Source of the DNA: Pseudomonadota bacterium
GTDB lineage: Bacteria; Pseudomonadota; Alphaproteobacteria; Caulobacterales; Caulobacteraceae
DNA length: 8,365 bases
Direction of reading: 5' to 3'
Assembly (NCBI GenBank): GCA_023412655.1
Contig: JAEYNH010000048.1
Coordinates: 1 to 8,365, forward strand
Below the pieces are notes generated by a model. The model was given only the letters and a program-made list of their open reading frames with translations, was not told the origin of the DNA and did not search any database. Each line of letters begins with the position of its first letter. Position 1 is the first letter of the stretch. The translations under genes were made by a program, and so were the position numbers. Of this stretch, positions 1-5,541 are shown one piece after another.

Positions 1-18
1 TTGGCGCTAACCTAGACG

Positions 19-38
19 ACGCCGCGGGGGGGCGGCGT
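19..38 (-). terminator. GC hairpin downstream of the lipoprotein gene
   Basis: ACGCCGC (19-25) and GCGGCGT (32-38) form a perfect 7-bp stem with a six-G loop, about 50 nt after the lipoprotein stop codon. No U-tract follows on the minus strand, so it is at best a weak or factor-dependent terminator. It may instead belong to whatever lies left of the window. Confidence 0.25.
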
Positions 39-88
39 GGGGGCGGCATGCGGCGGGCGAGGGGCCCGCGAGCCGCCCCGTACCCGCG

Positions 89-274
89 TTAACGTTCCTG
101 GGCCTTGCCGGCGGCCGTACCCACCGCCGCGCCCGCAGCGGCGCCCACGGGGCCGCCAACCACGGCGCCGGCGACCGCGCCGGTGGCCGCTTTCTGCTCG
201 GTATTGTGGCCACAGGCCGACAGCGTGAGGGCCGCGCCGGCGGCCACGGCGGCGAGCAGGAACATCTTGGTCAT
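89..274 (-). CDS. Small glycine-zipper lipoprotein (61 aa)
   Basis: A 61-residue secreted lipoprotein. The N-terminus MTKMF is followed by a hydrophobic stretch and a lipobox L18-S19-A20-C21, so C21 should be lipidated after signal peptidase II cleavage. The next residue is Gly, not Asp, which by the enteric rule favours the outer membrane. The mature part is only 41 residues and carries a glycine zipper in perfect register: G32, G36, G40, G44, G48 and G52, four residues apart. Such zippers pack or insert in membranes (compare the OsmB/Slt17-like small lipoproteins); the exact role is unknown. The start at 274 is chosen because AGGAGG lies 7 nt upstream (282-287 on the plus strand). An in-frame extension to 508 has no such site and would bury the signal peptide. 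An EcfG-like promoter lies just upstream. It could also be a truncated relative of larger zipper proteins, but the signal peptide, lipobox and stop are all intact. Confidence 0.85.
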   Translation of the reverse strand: MTKMFLLAAVAAGAALTLSACGHNTEQKAATGAVAGAVVGGPVGAAAGAAVGTAAGKAQER

Positions 275-708
275 GGCGAAGCCTCCTGAAGGTGCGATGC
301 CGGAAACACCTCTGGCGGGGCGGCGGTTCCGCTCAAGCTTGCCTTGGGCTGTTAAGATTATCGCGGCGTGTTTGTAGATGGGGCGACATTGTGTCCAAGC
401 ATCTGCGCGGCGGAAAACTGGAAATCCATAGTCCTGGTGAATGGCCCTGACTTTGCGTCCTGGTGGGCCGAGTGGATCATAACGGAACACCCGGGGGTGC
501 GACGGCAAGTCCTATGTTGCGGTGCAAAAACGACTTGCCATGCCTTTGGAGTTCATTCATACATCCTTCACCATTTGCCGTCGCCTGCCCCACTTACGGA
601 TCCGGGGTTTAGGCCAGCCGGCGGGCGCTGCCAGCAAGAGCAGGAGCGGCCGCGGCGACAATTGTCGGGGGGCACGCTGACGCCCTCGCGGTCAGGGAAC
701 CGAGAGTC
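275..708. other. 434-bp gene-free region with inverted repeats
   Basis: No convincing gene is seen. A plus-strand frame at about 369-712 lacks a ribosome-binding site and has Trp/Cys-rich composition unlike the neighbours. Base composition is visibly more AT-rich than the flanking genes between about 360 and 600. The stretch holds the EcfG-like promoter of the lipoprotein gene (305-330). It also holds an 8-bp inverted repeat GGCAAGTC/GACTTGCC (504-511, 532-539) enclosing a TTGC-ggt-GCAA hairpin (517-527), and a competing 10-bp inverted repeat GCGACGGCAA/TTGCCGTCGC (499-508, 575-584). A perfect 12-bp palindrome CGACAATTGTCG lies at 656-667. A possible plus-strand -35 TTGCCA (535-540) has only a poor -10 near 558, so the hydrolase promoter is not located. 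Confidence 0.6.
305..330 (-). promoter_or_regulatory. EcfG/SigT-like general stress promoter of the lipoprotein gene
   Basis: On the minus strand GGAAC (330-326) is followed after 17 nt by TGTT (308-305). The alphaproteobacterial EcfG (SigT) consensus is GGAAC-N16/17-CGTT, so one -10 base differs. The predicted start near 298 leaves a leader of about 24 nt carrying the AGGAGG of the lipoprotein gene. The identification rests on motif and position only. Confidence 0.45.
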
Positions 709-1698
709 TTGAAATTTGGAACGCAGGCGCGCGCCGATTGGCGCGTGCTGATGAGCGCCGCTTTGATCGGCTCAGGCGTCGGCCTGAGCCTGGGCGCAGC
801 CTATTTGGCTGGAGGCATGGCTCAACATGCCGCCGAACACAGCCGGGTGGCCCGCATCGCGCAGGCCGCCGCCGGCGGCTATTCGAACGCCGTGCTGCAG
901 GACCAGAACGCCCTGCGGCTCGTGTCACAACAACCGATGGCCGGAGCGATTGTTCCCGCCCAGTCGCGGCAGCTGGCCGCGCTCAACGAACGCCTGAGGG
1001 CCCCCTCGACCCTGGGGGCCGAGACCTCCGGCTCGCAGCGGGATCTCGAGTGCCTCACCCAGGCGGTCTATTACGAAGCCCGCGGCGAGAGCCGGAAGGG
1101 TCAGTACGCCGTCGCCCAGGTGGTGATGAACCGGGTGAACCATCCGGCCTTCCCGAAGACGGTGTGCGGCGTGGTGTTCCAAGGCGCGGCGAAGCGCAAG
1201 GGCTGCCAGTTCAGCTTCGCGTGCGACGGCTCCATGCGCCGCGGCCGGGAGGCCCAGGCCTGGAACGAGGCCCGCAAGGTGGCCACCCGGGTGCTGGCCG
1301 GCGCGGCGGTGGCCGACATCGGCGCGGCCACCCACTTCCACACCACGGCCGTCTCGCCGGCCTGGGGCTCGCAGATGCGCCGCGTGGCCCAGGTGGGCAT
1401 GCACGTCTTCTACAAGTTCGGCCCGCGCGGGGTGATGCACGCCTCGGCTCCCGAGGCCAAGGCCGCGGTGCTGACCTCGCGCACGCCGGAGCGGCCGATC
1501 GAGTACCGGCTGCTGAAGGCCATGACGGTGGAGTCCGCGGACGAGGCCCCGAAGGCCCCGGCCCTGCAGGGCGCCGTGCGTCCGGCGGTGGAGCACAAGC
1601 CCGCCGCGCCCGCCGTCCCCGTCGTGCAGCCTGTGAAGGGTTCGGACTCGGCGCTGCTGGCTCCCTCGGCGGCGGCGTCGGACGCGGCCACACTCTGA
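709..1698 (+). CDS. SleB-type cell wall hydrolase (Hydrolase_2), membrane-anchored
   Basis: A 329-aa protein predicted to cut peptidoglycan in the periplasm, from the SleB/CwlJ family of glycan-strand hydrolases. Residues 1-14 are positively charged and 15-38 are hydrophobic, giving a signal anchor or uncleaved signal. A linker runs to about 110. The SleB domain spans about 112-238, with the YYEARGES motif (121-128; E123 is the likely catalytic acid), QVVMNRV (137-143), ATHFH (207-211) and VSPAW (215-219). Cys115, 153, 166 and 172 could form two disulfides, fitting a periplasmic location. A low-complexity Ala/Pro-rich tail covers about 245-329. The start codon is TTG with only a weak AGGGA about 10 nt upstream. 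The alternative ATG at 751 has no ribosome-binding site and would remove the positive N-terminus, so TTG is preferred. The family is named for spore germination, but non-spore-forming proteobacteria use relatives in envelope remodelling; the specific role here is inferred. Confidence 0.87.
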   Translation: MKFGTQARADWRVLMSAALIGSGVGLSLGAAYLAGGMAQHAAEHSRVARIAQAAAGGYSNAVLQDQNALRLVSQQPMAGAIVPAQSRQLAALNERLRAPSTLGAETSGSQRDLECLTQAVYYEARGESRKGQYAVAQVVMNRVNHPAFPKTVCGVVFQGAAKRKGCQFSFACDGSMRRGREAQAWNEARKVATRVLAGAAVADIGAATHFHTTAVSPAWGSQMRRVAQVGMHVFYKFGPRGVMHASAPEAKAAVLTSRTPERPIEYRLLKAMTVESADEAPKAPALQGAVRPAVEHKPAAPAVPVVQPVKGSDSALLAPSAAASDAATL

Positions 1699-1710
1699 GG
1701 AGGCGGGAGC

Positions 1711-1730
1711 GGGCCGCTTGCAGGCGGCCC
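1711..1730 (+). terminator. Hairpin between the hydrolase and DUF1003 genes
   Basis: GGGCCGC (1711-1717) pairs with GCGGCCC (1724-1730) across a 6-nt loop, 12 nt after the hydrolase stop codon. There is no U-tract. It may attenuate readthrough into the next gene or stabilise the 3' end. Confidence 0.35.
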
Positions 1731-1774
1731 GACTCGGCCCGATGCTGGACCGACCCAGGGTCAGGACCGGCGCC

Positions 1775-2332
1775 ATGCACCAGGATACCCGTCAGCAACT
1801 CTCCCGGGAGCTGCTGGGCTGCGACTACGAGCAGCTGACGCCGATCCAGCGAAGCGTCATCGACCTGGTGGCCACCGAGGCGCCCACCGGCGCCAGCCCC
1901 GAGCTGAAGCTGGACGACCGCACGCCGGGGCAGAAGCTGGCCGACAAGGTGGCCGCCGTGGGCGGCTCCTGGGGCTTCATCATCGGCTTCAGCGTCTGCC
2001 TGGCGGTGTGGATGGGCTGGAACGCCTGGGGCAAGCCCCTGGGCCTGGCCTTCGATCCCTATCCCTTCATCTTCCTGAACCTGGTGCTCTCGACGGTGGC
2101 GGCGGTGCAGGCCCCGATCATCATGATGAGCCAGAACCGGGCGGCCCAGCGCGACCGCAAGGCGGCCGAGCAGGACTATGTGGTCAACCTGCGGGCCGAG
2201 CTCGAGATCATGCACCTGCACGACAAGCTGGACGCCATCCGACACCGCGAGCTGATCGAGGTGATCCGGCGGCAGAACGAGGCGCTGCGCATCCTGCGCG
2301 AGCAGCACGGCCGGCCGCAGCGGGGCGCCTGA
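1775..2332 (+). CDS. DUF1003 family inner-membrane protein
   Basis: A 185-aa protein of the DUF1003 family, whose biochemical role is not established. The family signature is clear. An N-terminal cytosolic part (1-60) is followed by transmembrane segment 1 (about 62-83, GGSWGFIIGF). A short loop with the conserved FDPYPFIFLNL (93-103) leads into transmembrane segment 2 (about 97-117, ending in VQAPIIMMSQ). Then comes the invariant NRAAQRDRKAAEQDY (121-135) and a long charged helix (136-178) with heptad-like spacing, probably a cytosolic coiled coil. The start at 1775 is preferred because AGGA lies 8 nt upstream. Upstream candidates at 1718 (TTG) and 1742 (ATG) lack a site and the extension does not look like family sequence. 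The gene starts 76 bp after the hydrolase gene on the same strand and may share its transcript, although a hairpin lies between them. Confidence 0.88.
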   Translation: MHQDTRQQLSRELLGCDYEQLTPIQRSVIDLVATEAPTGASPELKLDDRTPGQKLADKVAAVGGSWGFIIGFSVCLAVWMGWNAWGKPLGLAFDPYPFIFLNLVLSTVAAVQAPIIMMSQNRAAQRDRKAAEQDYVVNLRAELEIMHLHDKLDAIRHRELIEVIRRQNEALRILREQHGRPQRGA

Positions 2333-2358
2333 GGCGCTCGGCAAGCGGCGTCAGGCGC
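2325..2358. terminator. Two-way hairpin across two convergent stop codons
   Basis: GCGCCTGA (2325-2332) and TCAGGCGC (2351-2358) are perfect 8-bp inverted repeats. Each contains the stop codon of one convergent gene (DUF1003 on plus, the GlxA-type regulator on minus). An inner CGCT-cggca-AGCG hairpin (2335-2347) extends the fold. No U-tract is present on either side, so a two-way terminator is plausible but unproven. Confidence 0.4.
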
Positions 2359-3292
2359 GGGCGGCGCGCCGGAGGGCCTGGGGCGGCTGGCCAAAGGCGC
2401 GCAGGAAGGCCCGGCGCATCCGCTCGGGGTCCCCGAAGCCGGCGATCTCGGCCACCCGGTCGATGGGCAGGCGGCCAGCCTCCACCTCGGTGCGGGCGGC
2501 TTCCAGGCGCAGGCGCTCCACGGCCTTGGCCGGCGTGGTCCCGGTCTCGGCCGCGAAGGCCCGGGCGAAGTTGCGTGGGCTCATGGCCGCCTTGTCCGCG
2601 AGCTCTTCGACGGTGAGCGGCCGGGCGAGGTTCGCCCGCACCCAGTCCATCAGCTCGGCGAAGCGGCCGGTGCGGCCGCCGAGGTCGATCAGGGCCGAGA
2701 ACTGCGACTGGCCGCCGGGCCGGCGGTGATGGACCACCAGCTGCTGGGCCGTGCGGCGCGCCACCTCCAGGCCGAGGTCTTCCTCGATGACGGCCAGGGC
2801 CAGGTCGATGCCGGCGGTGATGCCGGCCGAGGTCCAGAGATCGCCGTCACGGACGAAGATTCGGTCGGCGTCGAGCCTCACCTGCGGATAGCGGCGGGCG
2901 AAGTCGTCGGTGCGGCCCCAGTGGGTGGTGGCGCGGCGACCGTCCAGCAGCCCCGCCTCGGCCAGCAGGTAGGCGCCCGAACAGATGCTGGCCACCCGGC
3001 GGGCGCGGGGCGCGGCCGACTTCAGCCAGGCGACGATGGCGGCCAGGGCGGGCAGGGCCCGCGTGCCGTCGCCGCCCGCGACCACAACGGTGTCGAACGG
3101 ACCCTCGTCCAGCGGCTCGGCCGCCATGGGCGCGCCCGAGGAGCTGGGGACCAGGCCGCCGCCGGGCGCCAGCACCCGCAGGGCGTAGGCGCCTTCCCGA
3201 AGACGGCCGGCGATCTCGAAGGCGGCCAGGGGGCCGGCGGCGTCGAGGATCTGGAAGCCCGGGAAGATGACCACGGCGACCTGACGGGTCAT
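2351..3292 (-). CDS. GlxA family transcriptional regulator (DJ-1/PfpI + AraC HTH)
   Basis: A 313-aa cytosolic transcription factor. Residues 1-190 form a DJ-1/PfpI (class I glutamine amidotransferase-like) domain: VVIFPGFQILDAAGP at 7-21 with D17, the nucleophile-elbow motif SICSGAYLLAEAGLLDGRRA (102-121) with C104, and TTHW with H124. Residues about 213-310 form an AraC-type DNA-binding domain, with one helix-turn-helix around TVEELADKAAMSPRNFARAF (227-246) and the second around IDRVAEIAGFGDPERMRRAF (277-296). The length fits the family. The start at 3292 matches the usual family N-terminus; an upstream ATG at 3391 would run into the divergent gene. No good ribosome-binding site is seen. The neighbour, divergent across 82 bp, is a stand-alone DJ-1/PfpI enzyme, so this protein probably controls it. 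The ligand is unknown. Retention of Asp, Cys and Ser at positions matching isocyanide hydratase suggests a related small molecule. Confidence 0.88.
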   Translation of the reverse strand: MTRQVAVVIFPGFQILDAAGPLAAFEIAGRLREGAYALRVLAPGGGLVPSSSGAPMAAEPLDEGPFDTVVVAGGDGTRALPALAAIVAWLKSAAPRARRVASICSGAYLLAEAGLLDGRRATTHWGRTDDFARRYPQVRLDADRIFVRDGDLWTSAGITAGIDLALAVIEEDLGLEVARRTAQQLVVHHRRPGGQSQFSALIDLGGRTGRFAELMDWVRANLARPLTVEELADKAAMSPRNFARAFAAETGTTPAKAVERLRLEAARTEVEAGRLPIDRVAEIAGFGDPERMRRAFLRAFGQPPQALRRAARA

Positions 3293-3374
3293 GGCTGTAT
3301 CCGAGGGATCACTGTCATTTCGGACGGACGGTGCGCCCCCTAGCCTTTGGCCGTCAAGCGAGAGGAGGACCGGC
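3293..3374. promoter_or_regulatory. Shared divergent control region (regulator / DJ-1 enzyme)
   Basis: These 82 bp separate two divergent starts and must hold both promoters unless transcripts come from further away. The only clear element is AGGAGG (3363-3368) for the plus-strand gene. A direct GGAC repeat (3322-3329) is seen. A minus-strand TTGACG (3357-3352) has no matching -10. No convincing AraC-type operator could be assigned by eye. Confidence 0.4.
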
Positions 3375-4061
3375 ATGGCCAAGCGCGCCATCGTGATCGC
3401 GCTCTATCCGGGGGTCACCCACCTGGACTTCACTGGTCCGCACCAGGTTCTGAGCCGCGCGCCGGATGCGGAGGTGATCGTCGCGTCCATGGGCGGGCGG
3501 GACATCGAGGCCGAGGGACTGACGTTCACCAGGCTCGCCGACCTGAAGGGGGTCACTCGTTGCGACGTTCTGCTGGTCCCGGGCGGGTTCGGCTGCACGG
3601 ACGCCATGCTGGACGAGGACTTCCTGGCGCAGATCCGCCGGCTGAGCGGCCAGGCGAAGTACCTGACCAGTGTCTGCACGGGCTCGCTGGTGCTGGCGGC
3701 GGCGGGGCTGCTGGCGGGGCGCCGGGCGGCCTGTCACTGGGCGTGGCGGGAGCTGCTGGTCCCGTTCGGGGCGGTGGTTTCCGAAGCGCGGGTTGAGCGC
3801 GACGGCGACATCATCACCGGCGGCGGCGTGACGGCGGGGCTGGACTTCGCCTTCACGCTCCTGGCCGAACTGGCGGGCGAGGCCTATGCGCAGGGCGTGC
3901 AGCTGGGCCTGGAATATGCGCCCGATCCCCCGTTCGCGTCCGGCCGACCGGAACTGGCCCCGCCCGAGGTGCTGGCCCGGGTGCGGGGGCTGATGGCGGC
4001 GCAGATCGGCGAGCGCGCGGCGGCGGCGGCCGAGGCGGCGGCGCGGCTGGTCCCGGCCTGA
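3375..4061 (+). CDS. Isocyanide hydratase-like DJ-1/PfpI family protein
   Basis: A 228-aa cytosolic enzyme of the DJ-1/PfpI superfamily, closest in pattern to cyclohexyl-isocyanide hydratase (InhA/ICH), which hydrates isocyanides to N-substituted formamides. The N-terminal YPGVTHLDFTGP (11-22) carries D18. The nucleophile elbow is SVCTGS (99-104) with C101 and T102, followed by LVLAAAGLLAGRRAACHW (105-122) with H121. GGGVTAGLDFA (149-159) is also typical of the subgroup. Asp, Cys and Thr are the catalytic set described for Pseudomonas isocyanide hydratase, and both length and residue positions agree. The C-terminus (214-226) is Ala/Glu-rich. The start at 3375 is fixed by AGGAGG 6 nt upstream; an in-frame extension to 3291 would overlap the divergent regulator start. 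The substrate is inferred from the family; another DJ-1-type activity on a small electrophile is possible. Confidence 0.83.
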   Translation: MAKRAIVIALYPGVTHLDFTGPHQVLSRAPDAEVIVASMGGRDIEAEGLTFTRLADLKGVTRCDVLLVPGGFGCTDAMLDEDFLAQIRRLSGQAKYLTSVCTGSLVLAAAGLLAGRRAACHWAWRELLVPFGAVVSEARVERDGDIITGGGVTAGLDFAFTLLAELAGEAYAQGVQLGLEYAPDPPFASGRPELAPPEVLARVRGLMAAQIGERAAAAAEAAARLVPA

Positions 4062-4081
4062 GGCGGTTGGTCCGCTTCAGG
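4057..4081 (+). terminator. Hairpin over the stop codon of the DJ-1 enzyme gene
   Basis: CCTGAGGCGG (4057-4066) pairs with CCGCTTCAGG (4072-4081) as a 10-bp stem with one G-U pair and a 5-nt loop. The TGA stop (4059-4061) lies in the left arm. There is no U-tract, so it may act as a weak terminator or 3'-end stabiliser. Confidence 0.4.
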
Positions 4082-4175
4082 GCAGCTTCAGGCCCAGGTT
4101 CAGGGGCGAAGGCGCAGCCTGCGTAGGATAGTGTGGCGGACCTTGCCGTCCGCAGCGTATCCGCGAGCCGTACCC
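4082..4175 (+). promoter_or_regulatory. Upstream region of the DUF411 gene with repeats
   Basis: TTCAGG occurs at 4076-4081, 4087-4092 and 4099-4104, 11 and 12 bp apart (about one helical turn); the first copy also forms part of the preceding hairpin. GCGGAC (4136-4141) and GTCCGC (4148-4153) are a perfect 6-bp inverted repeat. ACCTTGC (4140-4146), N5 and GCAGCGT (4152-4158) give an imperfect 19-bp dyad (5 of 7 positions) resembling MerR/CueR-type copper sites. No clear -35/-10 pair is seen. Confidence 0.25.
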
Positions 4176-4634
4176 ATGATCCCGCGCCGTTCCATCCTTG
4201 CCGCCGCCCTGGGCCTGCCCGCGCTGAGCCTTGCGCCGGCCGCGTTGGCCGCGCAGCTGCCGGCGCTGACCGTGTGGAAGACCTCCACCTGCGGCTGCTG
4301 CAAGGGCTGGATCACCCACATGACCCGGGCCGGCTACCGCCCGAAGGTGGTGCTGGTGGACGATGTGAACCCGGTGCACCGGCGCCATGGGGTGCCGTTC
4401 GAACTGGGCTCGTGCCACCTGGCCATGGTGGGGGACTATGTGGTGGTGGGCCATGTGCCGCCGGCCGACGTGACCCGCCTGCTGAAGGAGAAGCCCAAGG
4501 CGGTGGGGATCACCGTGCCCGGCATGCCGATCGGCTCACCGGGCATGGAGTCCCGCGACGGGCGGACAGAGCGGTACGAAACCCTGCTGCTGCTGCCTGG
4601 CGGAAAGACCCGGGTGTTCGCCCGTCACGGCTGA
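4176..4634 (+). CDS. DUF411 periplasmic metal-binding protein
   Basis: A 152-aa exported protein of the DUF411 family, often found with copper and other metal resistance genes and thought to bind metal in the periplasm. Residues 1-25 are a signal peptide with an Arg pair (R4-R5, SILAAALGLPAL), possibly Tat-like, and a likely cut after ALA (23-25). The domain begins with LTVWKTSTCGCCKGW (31-45; C39, C41, C42). It continues with GSCHLAMVGDYVVVGHVPP (78-96; C80, H81, H93) and ends with GITVPGMPIGSPGMES (111-126; M117, M124). These Cys, His and Met residues are the probable ligands. The start at 4176 is chosen because it begins the signal peptide; it has no good ribosome-binding site. A GTG at 4131 would add 15 non-conserved residues. 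The stop lies only 5 bp from the stop of the convergent AHSA1 gene. No copper pump or oxidase gene is adjacent, so the metal is inferred from the family. Confidence 0.85.
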   Translation: MIPRRSILAAALGLPALSLAPAALAAQLPALTVWKTSTCGCCKGWITHMTRAGYRPKVVLVDDVNPVHRRHGVPFELGSCHLAMVGDYVVVGHVPPADVTRLLKEKPKAVGITVPGMPIGSPGMESRDGRTERYETLLLLPGGKTRVFARHG

Positions 4635-4643
4635 GGTCCTCAG
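4631..4643. repeat. Palindrome containing both convergent stop codons
   Basis: CTGAGG-T-CCTCAG is a perfect 13-bp palindrome. The TGA of the DUF411 gene (4632-4634) and the TGA of the AHSA1 gene (minus strand, 4642-4640) lie symmetrically in it. The loop is too short for the full stem, so only about 4 bp could fold as RNA. No U-tract or other terminator is seen between these two genes. Confidence 0.4.
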
Positions 4644-5170
4644 GCAGGGATGCGCGCGTCGTAGTCGGCGCGCAGGCGGGTCCAGGCGGGCCAGAACGGC
4701 GGCGCAGGCTCGCCGTGCAGATCGGCGACCAGCACATCGAGGTGGGCGTGCCAGCCGGCCGACACGCCCAGCAGGGTGTCGCGATCGGGCAGGCGACGGT
4801 GGGTGAGCGTAAGCTTCACCTCGGAGCCGGCCGGCGCCAGTTCGAAGGTGACCTCGCTGCCCGAAGCGCCCCAGCTCAGCACCAGGAGGCGCGGAGGCTC
4901 GGCGCGCACGACCACGCAGGTCATCCGCTGTTCGGCGGGGAAGCCCTCGGGCCGGTGGGCGCCGCCGCCGGACAGCTCGTCATTGCGCCAGACGAACTCC
5001 ACGGGCGCGCCGGGCCGAGGCTCCATGCGGCCGGCGGCCAGCCAGCGGGCCCGCAGGTCGCTGTCGGTCAGATAGTCCCAGACCCGCTCGATGGGGCCGG
5101 GCAGGGTGCGTTCGATCCGCACGGCGGCGGGCTCGAGCAGCTCTCCATAGGCGGTGGCGGTCTCGATCAT
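4640..5170 (-). CDS. AHSA1/SRPBCC domain protein
   Basis: A 176-aa protein of the activator of Hsp90 ATPase homologue 1-like (AHSA1) branch of the SRPBCC/START fold, a helix-grip fold with a deep hydrophobic ligand pocket. After a short leader the domain begins VRIERTLPGPIERVWDYLTD (17-36), followed by DLRARWLAAG (38-47). Central strands include LLVLSWG (95-101), EVTFELAPAGSEVKLTLTH (106-124), then the closing helix with GWHAHLDVLVADLHG (139-153), the usual end motif of the family. AGGAGG (5178-5183) lies 7 nt before the ATG. The ATG overlaps the stop of the arsR-type gene by 4 bp (ATGA), so the two are translationally coupled. ArsR-AHSA1 pairs are widespread; the ligand is generally unknown. 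No catalytic residues are evident, so a binding or protective role is as likely as an enzymatic one. Confidence 0.88.
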   Translation of the reverse strand: MIETATAYGELLEPAAVRIERTLPGPIERVWDYLTDSDLRARWLAAGRMEPRPGAPVEFVWRNDELSGGGAHRPEGFPAEQRMTCVVVRAEPPRLLVLSWGASGSEVTFELAPAGSEVKLTLTHRRLPDRDTLLGVSAGWHAHLDVLVADLHGEPAPPFWPAWTRLRADYDARIPA

Positions 5171-5541
5171 CGGTCGTCCTCCTGGGAAGGGGCGGGGCGA
5201 GTGGGGCCGGCCTCGGCGTCCTGGCGAAGCAGGCCGTCGAGGAGGTCGAGGCGGTCGGTCCAGAAGCGGGCGTAGGCGTCGATCCAGGCGTGGGCCTCGC
5301 GCAGGGGCTCGGCCTCGAGCCGGCAGCGGTGGTTTCGCCCCTCGACGGTGCGGCGCACGAGGCCAGCCCGCTCCAGGGCCTTGATGTGCTTGGAGGCCGC
5401 CGCCAGCGACATGTCGAACGGCGCGGCGAGTTCGCCAACGGTGCGCTCTCCCATGGCCAGGGTGGCCAGCATGCCCCGGCGGGTGGGATCGCCAAGGGCC
5501 TGGAAGACGGCGTCGAGGTGGGTGGGCGAATGTTCAACCAT
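5167..5541 (-). CDS. ArsR family transcriptional repressor
   Basis: A 124-aa winged helix-turn-helix regulator. HLDAVFQALGDPTRRGMLAT (8-27) is the hallmark ArsR N-terminus. The recognition region is TVGELAAPFDMSLAAASKHI (34-53), and the wing is RAGLVRRTVEGRNHRCRLEA (58-77). The tail WIDAYARFWTDRLDLLDGLL (85-104) is typical of the subgroup paired with AHSA1 proteins. The Cys-rich metal site (ELCVCDL) of ArsR/SmtB is absent, so a metal inducer is unlikely. The gene is first in a two-gene operon and its stop overlaps the AHSA1 start. No ribosome-binding site precedes the ATG; the -10 element ends 8 nt before it, which predicts a leaderless or near-leaderless mRNA. One of two palindromic operators covers the start codon, so autorepression is likely. 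The inducer is unknown. Confidence 0.9.
   Translation of the reverse strand: MVEHSPTHLDAVFQALGDPTRRGMLATLAMGERTVGELAAPFDMSLAAASKHIKALERAGLVRRTVEGRNHRCRLEAEPLREAHAWIDAYARFWTDRLDLLDGLLRQDAEAGPTRPAPSQEDDR

Noticed and set aside
484..488. Other GGAAC motifs in the gap (484-488, 696-700, 718-722)
   Set aside because: None has a GTT at the 16-17 nt spacing, so they are not counted as EcfG promoters.
275..508. Long N-terminal extension of the lipoprotein frame
   Set aside because: It would place the signal peptide and lipobox inside the protein and cover the promoter; AGGAGG supports the start at 274.
369..712. 114-aa plus-strand frame in the gap
   Set aside because: No ribosome-binding site, composition unlike the neighbours, and it runs past the hydrolase start; treated as non-coding.
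1211..2344. 377-aa minus-strand frame across the hydrolase and DUF1003 genes
   Set aside because: Antisense to two well-supported genes; Pro/Arg/Ala-rich low-complexity translation typical of GC-rich shadow frames, with no ribosome-binding site.
3352..3357. Minus-strand TTGACG as -35 of the regulator gene
   Set aside because: No acceptable -10 at 15-19 nt; the nearby GCTAG is only about 7 nt away.
3293..3391. 33-residue N-terminal extension of the GlxA-type regulator
   Set aside because: It would overlap the start of the divergent enzyme gene and is not part of the DJ-1 fold.
4077..4454. 125-aa minus-strand frame ending in LNLGLKLP
   Set aside because: The end looks protein-like, but the frame is antisense to the conserved DUF411 Cys motifs and its tail comes from the TTCAGG repeats.
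4133..5275. 380-aa plus-strand frame across the DUF411 and AHSA1 genes
   Set aside because: Overlaps two recognised families in another frame or strand; the translation has no domain and shadow-type composition.
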